DNA from: Tetrastigma voinierianum
Taxonomy: Eukaryota; Streptophyta; Magnoliopsida; Vitales; Vitaceae
Length of the DNA stretch: 64,000 nt
Reading direction: 5' to 3'
Assembly (NCBI GenBank): GCA_016808115.1
Contig: JAEQBH010004558.1
Coordinates: 124,001 to 188,000, forward strand
Part shown: positions 55,841-64,000 of the stretch, in pieces
How positions within the stretch are numbered: position 1 is the first letter of the stretch
How the letters are laid out: every line of letters starts with the position of its first letter
Notes under the pieces: generated by a model
What the model was told of the DNA's origin: nothing
Database searches by the model: none
The model's input: the letters and a program-made list of their open reading frames with translations, nothing else
Made by a program: the position numbers and the translations under genes

Positions 55841-57679
55841 ACGGTATAGATATTTGGGGGATCCAGATCAAGGGTATCAAATTTTGGTTGGAATTCTGGG
55901 ATATTCACTTCCACCTTCCTCTTTCCCTTGGCATTCTCTTTTCACCATTCTTCCCGCGGTTAATTGCCAGGAGATCCACCTCTCGCTCACCCTCATCCCG
56001 CCTCATTCCAAGTGTGTTCATGTTTTTCTCCACTCACGGTAACCTCCAAAATTTTTGGATGTTGTTGCTTTGATCAAACTGTGCTCCTCTAAACAAATCT
56101 TTCTCCAATAAGCATCGTTGTCATCCAACACCTTATCTCTTCCTTCCATTTTTTCAAAAAATCTTTCATCGTGTGGACATATAAAGTGAATTAATCCACC
56201 AATAATTCCTTGTTTGCTCCTCTTGTTTGTCCTCTTTTTATTATTCCTGTGAGTTGATTGTCTCTGTTGAATTGGTTATTGTAGAATGCCTTGTGGCTGA
56301 GCTGTAGCTTCTTTAGTAGGTCCTTATCCCTCTTCTCCATTTATTCGTCTTCCTCGTCGCTATCATACTCCTTTCATCCGGTTTCTTCTCTCCTTTCACT
56401 CTTCTTCTTCCCATTCCCGATCTCTCTTCTTTTATCTCTCGATTCAAACCTTTCTTCTTTCTCATAGCTTCTTCCTCCCACGTTGATCTCTTTTAATTCT
56501 AACATGTGTATCATCTCAATCGCTCGCCGATACTCCCACCTCTTTCTCTCTTCTTCCATCCTGCTCGCATCGGGATATGAGCATTTCCATGATTTGCTTG
56601 TTCTCGTGGTCCCTCTGAAGCCCCCCGCTCTCTGAATGTTCGCCACATGGGGACTAGCTAAGGATAGAAAAATCCACGGGGTTCCTTCATTTCGGCTCTT
56701 CATTGTCTCGCAAAGTATTAGTTCCAAAAGGATTTTCTCGAGTTCTCTCTCTTCCCCGTTTCCAACTAGATTCTTCTTGTTTTAATCAACACCCTTTTCT
56801 CTTTCCGGTTTCTGTCCTTGTCACCAGTTTGAGAGGTGAGTCCTAGTAGGATTTCTTCTTTTTCTTGTGCTACCTTCACCCCAAATTTTCAAGCATAAGA
56901 CAGTTGATTTGCTGCCGCGAGGGATAAGCCCTTATTTCTCTCATGGTACCTTTCATTATGGAGTTTTTAATTAGTGCTCCTACATCGAGCTTCGCACTTT
57001 CTGTAATAGCATAGAGCAAACTGCTTCTCGCTTCTCAATCGTGTCTCAAATGCTTTGTCAGTACTAAAACAGAGGCGTAAGTGAACCATACCTTAGCCTT
57101 CAAAATGTAGGCTTCCTGCTCGTGGTCTGGGTCCTCCTTTCTCCCCTGCCCCGCCTGCGCTTCCCACGTTAGAAGCTTTTCCTCAGAATCTTTTAAATCT
57201 CGTTTTCCAGAGCTTTTCGAACTGGGACCCATGTTCGTGGTCTCCGCTATCCACAACCTCAAGAATGCCTGCCCGCATGGCACCCACACCCTCCGACGAA
57301 CAATCGATTGCCTTCGCCTACCGATTCGCATAGAATTCTTTTCTTCACCACGCCTTGTAGCCTCGACTTTTGATGTGCGATGTGTTTCTCACTTGCTCAA
57401 TCATCTATTCAGTGGGCAAGAGGTTTCGACCCTTTCCGATACAACCCTTTTGCATAATGCTTCCGCCTGGAGTAGGCTTCCTCTGACACAAATTCTTCTA
57501 TTTCTTCTCTGTTTTCCTTTGCCCTTGTTCGCTCTTTCTTCTTAGAAACCCACAGCACTGGGTGTTTCGATAAAGTATCTTTTCAACTCCGCTCCTTCCT
57601 GGGCCTCGTTTTCTTCTTCCTGTTGCACGTGTTCCTCCCCGATTTCTTCCGCATTAGGCACTGACCGGGTTTCAGCCAT
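55840..57679 (-). pseudogene. Transposase_32-like post-pol ORF, broken (RE-G copy)
   Basis: The start is the ATG at 57679: MAETRSVPNAEEIGEEHVQQ and 26 further codons before a TAA. Broken blocks match the RE-C copy: CRRVWV versus RRVWVP near 57290, AKVWF near 57085 (the domain core), NPFGTNTL near 56735, and TSKSWKCSYPDASRMEEERK near 56570-56640 in the charged region. The C-terminal DTLDLDPP lies near 55865. No signal peptide. Same place and orientation relative to pol as in RE-C. More frameshifts than the other two copies. Confidence 0.65.
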
Positions 57680-58690
57680 TTGAAAAGGAAGGAAAGTTTC
57701 TGAAGATTTTGGGAACTAGGGTTTTCAGGAGTTTAGAATCGTGGCGGTAGAGGATGGACTGCTCGAATTTGAATGGAAGTGGAAAGTTCTCCAACCGCTG
57801 CAATTAATCAAATCTATGAGGTCTAATGATTATTTCATTAAATTTCAATACATACTTCAATGCGCTGTTGAAACTATATGTCGTCATTTAAAATTAGGTG
57901 ACGGTACCAAGCTACCAAATCTTATTATTGCCGTGACATAGAATTACTTGTCATTTATTGTTACTCAACCAATGCTGGATAATAATCCGTCAGGACAACA
58001 AATATCCTCTATATGTTATAAATGTCACAACTTCTCCTGTAGGCATTTGTTCTTGTCGCGACCGCTTCTTCTTTCTTTCAATCGGGTCAAGACATCCCTA
58101 ATGATGCCACACTAGCCAAGATTTCGCTTCAATTTATCGATCGACGTATTTAATCTCTTTATCGACCAAACTCTCAAAGATTAAAGAAACTAAATTCACA
58201 CAAAGAATTCATTATTATATTCATTTTATTTCCTCACATAATTTTTCTAGGGAAAAGAATGCTTCCTTGTTTTCCTTAATTCCTTCCTGTTAATTGCTGA
58301 AGTTATCCTGAATTTTAATCTTCCCTCCTTTCTTCGCCTTTTTGTACGAGCATTCTGCAATTTTGACAGAAATGGTCTAATTAATACAAAAATCAAGTCC
58401 TATATTAAAAGCTAATAAATAAACATAAATTCTAATAAAATTCAAAATCTAGATTTGAGAAATGAAATCTGTATACATTATTTCTAGCTTATTCTTAATG
58501 ACTTGCTGCTTAATCCTTCTTTCAGATAACCCAAGCTCTTCCATTCCTTCTTCTCTCCTTAAATAGTGCTTCGGCCTTGTCCATTGACTCTAAATTTCTC
58601 CAAAAGATCTGCCCCACGTCACTGCCTCCAAATGTATTGGTTTGACACCATTGTGTATGGTCCACCCCATTTTGACTTCAAACTTCCCCG
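57680..58690 (-). other. RE-G spacer between integrase and post-pol ORF
   Basis: About 1 kb, noncoding. GTCGCGAC at 58055-58062, about 380 bases upstream of the ORF start, matches the position in RE-C. Confidence 0.5.
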
Positions 58691-59640
58691 GGAACAATTT
58701 CAATCTAGAATTAAAACAAAGAGAACCTGCTCTCAAGCTTCCGAACTCCTTCTCAGATCCTTTGATCATGCCATTTCTTTGCTTTATCCTTGTATTCTTC
58801 AGCATTATCATAGTCATTTCTAATTCTTCCAATCACAAACAGCAAATCTTTCTTCTCATAGCTTTAAAACTAAGTTCAACTTCTCGATGGCCTACATCAT
58901 TTTGTATTCCAATTCCGCAGGTAAGTAGTGACATGGTTTCCTAAAACAATTTCAGAGTGGGGACATTCCAATAGAGTTTTGTGCGTGCCCCGTAGCTTCT
59001 CCACACAAGATCATCAAGTTTGGAAGACCAATCCTTCCCCGCCAGCTCACAAATTTTTCAAGTATTCTTTAATCTCCCCGTTGGAAATTTCTCATTCCAT
59101 TGGTCCTGTGGATGATAATCTAGACTCATTACATGTTTGATCCCATACCGCCGCGGTTTTGCAAATATCTTGCTTTGCAAAATGGCTTCCCCCCATCACT
59201 AATGATAGCCTGGTGTTCCACCGCTTCAAAATATTCTTTTTCAGTAAGAAACTCACAATCGATTCGTGATCACTGAACAAGCCACGCTCCACCCATTTGG
59301 AAACATAGTCAACTGCTAGCAGTATATATAGGTTCCTAAATGATAGTGGAAATGGTCCCATAAAATTTATTCCCCATACATCAAAGATTTGTACCACCAT
59401 TATGCCTCTTAGGGGCATTTATCACGCTGATATTTCCACCTTTGGCATCTGTCACATAATTTAACCCATTCTAAGACAATCTCTCGAAAATAAGGCCAAT
59501 AAAATCCGTGATTGGAGTATCTTATGAGTCGTTTCTTTCCTTAAAATGCCCCATATGGTGATGCATGACATTCATCCGTAATTTTCCTTGTTCATTTTCT
59601 CGCACACATCTTCTATTATCATATCAGCACCTCTTTAAAT
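58691..59640 (-). pseudogene. RE-G integrase, broken
   Basis: The zinc region near 59400-59580 is readable as CHHHMG and, in another frame, GFYWP and LCDRCQ. A 108-codon frame from 59418 gives IFDVWGINFMGPFPLSF, ILLAVDYVSKWVERG and LSLVMGGSHFAKQDI. So the first catalytic Asp (in the usual DFMGP) is Asn here, and SDGGSHF has become LVMGGSHF. The C-terminal part near 58750-58830 matches RE-C QRKKFAQACE-type residues. Confidence 0.82.
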
Positions 59641-60480
59641 GTGAGGATCATCCCAAATATAATACCCGCCGCGCCCGCTCTCTTCATTGGGAGGTGAATT
59701 CTAAGGAACTACTCCACAAGATAATAAATAGTTCACAATGTCGACATACCATGGAAGTTGACGGAAACTTTCAAAGCGATTGCTAAATCTGTAAAGTCTG
59801 TTAATATTACTTTCTCTTCACTTTGTGCTTCTTTCTACTCTTGACAAGTGATCGGCTATCACATTGTCACACTTGCCCTAACCTTGATCTCGATTGATCT
59901 CTTACTGTCGCGGTACCGCCTTATCAATCTTGGCTTAGCTTCCTTCTTTGACATCGGTACTTGATTCTTTGCATGACGTCCGTGCATGGGCATAACAACG
60001 CAGGATCCTAAATGTATTGCTTGAATTTTCCTGGCTTAAAGACTATGGCTAACATTTTCCTTTTCGGTTGTTGAGTAGCTTTCTTGTGCCTCATTAGAGG
60101 ATTACACTAGCATAGTATATGATCTAAATATTTTCTCTTTATGTTTGTCCAAGGCGACTCCATTTGCAAAATCTTGGCATCACACATTATCTCAAAACCA
60201 CGATGTCGATGCGGCCATTATAGGTGCTTGAATCAATTTGATCTTGATTTCTTCAAAAGCCTTGCGAGAGTCCTCAAAATTAAATCTTTATATCTTCTCC
60301 ATTAATACGCATAATTAGTGCAAAATTTATTTTGAAAAATTCCTTGATGAATCTCACGCCAAAATCAGGCATGCCCCGAAGCTTCTTACTCCTTTCTTGT
60401 GGTAGGTGGTGCTGAAGTTTTAATAATGGATATCTTGGACCAATTACACTTGAGTCACAGCCAGCAGAAATTTTATGTCG
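59641..60480 (-). pseudogene. RE-G RNase H domain, broken
   Basis: The minus strand gives EEIKIKLIQAP near 60250, EIMCDA near 60190, then near 59840-59880 NVIADHLSRVERS. Same order and spacing as 17950-18400 of RE-C. Many small indels. Confidence 0.75.
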
Positions 60481-61300
60481 AAACGATACAGCCACATCAC
60501 CATAAAATGGCATTTTCCCGATTCGGTGCTAGTTGTTTGTCTTGGCATCTTTGAAACCTTTGTTCCAAGTTCTTCTTCAAACAACGATCAAAGCCCGGAC
60601 CAATACCACCGTAAATTCATCCGTAAAAATTTTCATAACCTCTTGACAATTAAGAATATTGACATCATACACCTTTGGAATGTGGCGAGGCATTACACGG
60701 CCCGAATGGCATCCTTACGGCGAAGGTACCATAAGGACATGTAGATGGTCTTTCTTGGTCCTCGGGGTGCAATATGTCTGATTGTATCCTGAATATCCAT
60801 CCAGGAAACAAAAGTGAGGGTGTCACTTGCCGATCACATCCGGCGTCGATCCAATGAAGAGACGAGGAAAATGATGCTCTCTGGTGTTTGTATTCGACTT
60901 CACGTAATCAATGCATACCCTCGACTGTCAACGTTTCTTGTTGAATCAACTCATTTTTTCTCCTTTGCGGATCACGATGAAATCCACCTTCTTTGGAACC
61001 ACATGAGCTGGACTCGCGGGGTATGAAATTGCATAAATGAAACGGCATTCGGCGATTTGAGTACCTCGCTTCTTGACTACTTCCTTCATTGCGGATTCGA
61101 TTTAAGCTTTGATGTTCTACAATTGGCTTTGAGTTTCTTCTTGAGAGAATATTGTGCCTTCACCAAGAATTGATGGGTACGATACGCTTGAGCTCTTGAT
61201 GGACAGTATGGGCTAACATGTTTCTTGAATCTTGACAAATTTTATGTTCCTCCTCATCTTGATATACTTCGAGATAATCCTTTGGTTTCTACGGGGTGGT
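60481..61300 (-). pseudogene. RE-G reverse transcriptase, broken
   Basis: In shifting frames: CIDYVKS (near 60905), CFLDGYSGYNQ (near 60800), then CPYGTFAVRMPFG-like residues near 60710-60735. FTDEF stands at about 60620 where Athila has FMDDF. The YXDD box has thus lost its second Asp, and the product could not be active even if frames were intact. Confidence 0.8.
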
Positions 61301-61439
61301 TCTAAGTAAACATACTTTAAATGACTTGACAATTCTTTCAACACTAGCCCTTCTTCACTCGTTTCTTGTTGAATTTCCACCTTTTCATTTTTCTCTTGTT
61401 AAATCCCTACGCTGCGTGTAACCATCCGCAGTTTCTATA

Positions 61440-62160
61440 GAATGAGAAGCGTTGTATGGACAATCGAGTAATCAACCCGATGTCATAGAAATTCATCTCT
61501 TTTCATTTGATAAAAATTTAGACATTACAATCATTGTGAACATCGGGGTTGTGGGTAGACATCATCGAAACTACATTGAAATTTTCTTTCTATACATGTA
61601 CATATCTGCGCATGCCGCTTTGATCAAGGTGACTTGGCCCGACTTCCTCTCAACCTTAGGTAAGAACTCCTTTGCATCGATCAAAGCGACTCATTGGCAG
61701 GAATGGTCTTTCCGATAGCGAGTACTTGTGAAGATGCATTATTCTCGAGAATGATGAAGTCTCTTGGGAAAACAAATTTCAATGATGTGACACATCTTCC
61801 AGAATCTTGGCCGGGTTTACCATCGATCACATGCGCCCATTTGAAGGAAGTAATAAGTGGTGGGAATCCAACTCCCCAAGCAATTGGCAGCAACGAGAGC
61901 GGCATCTGGTTATACTGGCTAAGCGAGTCACGAGAGGAAGCTTTTACGGATTTCAACTCCTTCCATGATCTGAGGAATTGTAAAACTCCACAGATCATTC
62001 ATCTTTTAAGCAATTCTTTCTTGTCAAAGCAACACGCAAGTAGCAGTGAGATTCACCATCCCTTCTTCTACGATCTTTCTTTTCTTGCTCATAATTTCTT
62101 TCAGGAATTTAGAATATAGTGGCATCCCCAGTCACTACTTGATAAAGGGTATGCGATCTC
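61440..62160 (-). pseudogene. RE-G aspartic protease region, broken
   Basis: Aligns with RE-C 16082-16830. FPRDFIILE (near 61770) corresponds to FPVDFIILD and TIPANESL to the region after LLGRPF. The part around the catalytic Asp-Ser-Gly (near 61900) is decayed, though LLPIAWGVGFPPLITS stands for SVAKQLSLGELIPTT. Confidence 0.7.
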
Positions 62161-63812
62161 TAGTTTTACGAAAGGTTTTGAGAGGCTGCCTGGCCTTTCA
62201 CTCTATCTTTGAGGATTCTGCGATCGCTATGGAAATAGCAGCTGCGAGTCTAGAGCTATGGATGTCCTTCAGGTCCTCTTTCTTTCTCTCCAGTTCTTCT
62301 TCCCTTTTAAGGCTTTCTTTTTGATCTTCTTGTAATTTTTCTTTCATCAATTCAACTCCTTCCCACTCTGGCTACACGACCATACGATCTTTGGATTTTC
62401 TTTGTGTGGCTTGGGAGAGGTGTCTTTCTCCCCGGCTTTTCACGGGTTAGGGCAATTTATACTACCAAGTCTCAGGGTTCTTGAGGTTGCATTGGTGGTG
62501 TTAACTTGAAAATTGAGCGCGATTGTTCCCGATTCGAACTCTATTCATGGAGATTCATGACTTCTTATTATCCCATGAACTCGGCATACGTTCTTCCAAA
62601 AAGATAGGGCCGTCCGCGACCACGATATTCATTTTATGTGTTCATTTCCTTCCTACTTTGCTAGCTGCTGGAATCTTTGTGAATTTGCGATAACCACAAT
62701 GGAGGTTTTGTACTTGCCTTGGGCCTTGTGAAGCCCCTCCACCATACGAAAGATTCTCATGATTCCTCAGTGTCGGTAGGTTGGTATTGGGTTTGAAATG
62801 GTAGTTTCTCGGCTCACCCAAATACTTAACCTCTTGACATCGTAAATTTTTCATCGATAAGCTCTACTCGGTACTCCTTGATAATTCTCTTTTCATTGCT
62901 CTATTTCATGGGCGGGTGTGTCTTTCTTTTCCTTCTTTGTCCATCGGTGCATAATGGCGTCGACTTGGCCTCCATGGGTGTCATTTTGCTCGACTCGAGA
63001 TCCAGCACTTTTCCTCTGTTGTTTCCTCTTGAAAACCCGGAAGGAGTTTTTCATATTACGTGGCAGGGTCCTGATCGGATCTCTTGCCTCCTCAGCACTC
63101 TTACGTTTGAATGCTCCACAGCATGAAGCATCAATGATCCCTTTTGATATATCATTCATGGAATGATATACAATGTCCATCACGAGTCTAAATCTATCCG
63201 TGCATTGGACATCTTCGGCAGCAGTTTAAATCTTTCCCCGAAGCCACGTAGAGGCTTTCATCCTCCTATTTGGAACACGATGATTTCCCTCCTTCTGAGG
63301 GTGGTGGCGGTGGGAGAAGAATCTACCTAAGTAGGCCTCACCGACTCCTCCAGAGTGTCAAGCGAATCCATATGGTAAGAACTGTACCATGTAGGCTGTT
63401 GTATCGATAGAGAGAATGGGAATAGATGTAGTCACGATGACTTCGAATGCCACTTGCAGTTAAGAAGCTGTATTAGCCATCACGAGGAAATCTTCGAGTG
63501 CTCATTTGTATTCGGTGGGATGGCGATAAACTAATCTTCAGAACCATTGTCGATCTTTGATTTAGTTAAGTTATTGGCATCTTCTGGTACATCACGATCA
63601 TGATATTCATCTGAATAATTGGTCTCAGAAATCCTCCATTATTATGCGTGATTTGGAGGGTCTTAAAGAATTTGCTTCTCTATGCTCTTCATTAATTTCG
63701 TCTTTCGTCTTCCATGGTTGAGTTTTACGCCTTCTTTATCTTGCTCCGAAGCTTCAGTGTTTTCTCTAGTGCATGTCTCTTTGGAATCGGATCGGGTGTT
63801 GTTCCTATGCAT
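62161..63812 (-). pseudogene. RE-G gag, broken
   Basis: The start is the ATG at 63812 (MHRNNTRSDS), same context as 14455 in RE-C. The capsid core includes LYVAS near 63250, RCPMHG near 63210, and a 96-codon frame from 63183 with MDIVYHSMNDISKGIIDAS and CGAFKRKSAEEARD. Another open block (62854-62642) reads PRNYHFKPNTNLPTLRNHEN and LSYGGGA. The gag-protease linker runs on to about 62161. Confidence 0.82.
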
Positions 63813-64000
63813 TAAACTTTTGTTCCTGAAATCAAAACATACTTACATTAAAAGGATTAGTCTGGTCAACAAATATTTTCAATATGGTTTGTTAAAAGTT
63901 AGTGGCTAAAAATAACCACCGCATGAAAAGCTATTTTTGTTCTTTTTCTTTTAAAAATGTCCAAATTAGTATTTCCTTCTTTCATCTGAATATTGATTTA
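63813..64000 (-). other. RE-G leader between PBS and gag
   Basis: Nearly identical in order to 14272-14454 of RE-C, for example AAGAAGGAAATACTAATTTGG in part and ATAGCTTTTCA. The PBS itself is just outside the window. Confidence 0.8.

Larger units (their letters stand above)
51791..64000 (-). mobile_element. RE-G: family-1 Athila-like element, 5' end outside the window
   Basis: On the minus strand from the window end: leader, gag, protease, RT, RNase H, integrase, Transposase_32-like ORF, 3' UTR, PPT and 3' LTR. The last 100 bases of the window align with RE-C just after its PBS (from about 14272), so the RE-G PBS and 5' LTR start some 25-40 bases beyond 64000. The interior (about 9.9 kb) is the same length as that of RE-C. 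Confidence 0.9.

Noticed and set aside
1..64000. An intact host protein-coding gene
   Set aside because: Every recognisable coding stretch belongs to a retroelement or to the captured NLR fragment. The remaining ORFs are short and lie in LTRs, UTRs or antisense.

Overview
The window is plant nuclear DNA from an angiosperm, most likely a eudicot, and looks like heterochromatin. It is almost wholly a nested stack of decayed Ty3/Gypsy LTR retrotransposons. I found no intact host gene, rRNA, tRNA gene or CRISPR array. The evidence for a plant is a primer-binding site (PBS) matching the 3' end of plant tRNA-Asp, initiator-Met-type PBSs, Athila-type gag/pol, a Tekay/Del-type chromovirus, a Transposase_32-like plant protein family, and a fragment of a CC-NBS-LRR resistance gene. 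I cannot name the species. The labels RE-A to RE-H and RE-X are mine.

Layout: 1-2311 (minus) is RE-H, the post-pol part of an Athila-like element. 2312-5040 (plus) is RE-X, an LTR plus PBS and leader of a chromovirus-like element. 5041-8395 and 39328-about 40250 (minus) are RE-A, a family-1 Athila-like element split by RE-B. RE-B (8396-39327, plus) is a family-2 element with 1.6 kb LTRs and exact ATAGG target-site duplications. RE-B is itself interrupted twice. RE-C (11727-24114, plus) is a family-1 element with a 2.5 kb 5' LTR, gag, pol and a post-pol ORF, but no 3' LTR. RE-D (26935-35439, plus) consists of two about 4.1 kb LTRs around only 293 bp and splits the RE-B integrase. RE-E (40329-50885, plus) is a Tekay-like chromovirus with about 3.47 kb LTRs and exact TAGTG duplications, carrying an NLR gene fragment. 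It sits in RE-F (about 40251-40328 and 50886-51790, plus), a family-2 3' end. RE-G (51791 to beyond 64000, minus) is a family-1 element inserted in the RE-F LTR; its 5' LTR should begin just past the window.

How the parts work: each element is, or was, a replicating unit of LTR promoter, tRNA-primed PBS, gag, protease-RT-RNase H-integrase and polypurine tract (PPT). Family 1 (RE-A, C, G, H) adds a Transposase_32-like coiled-coil ORF after integrase. It also carries the palindrome TGTCGCGACA both in the LTR and just upstream of that ORF. All coding regions are broken by stops and frameshifts. Some of that damage may be base-calling error at methylated C/G-rich sites, because paired LTRs differ in patches rather than evenly.

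The most novel-looking features are the palindrome arrays, tandem PBS-like units inside the LTR, a twin-hairpin 3' UTR block, the short-interior giant-LTR element RE-D, and the NLR fragment in RE-E.
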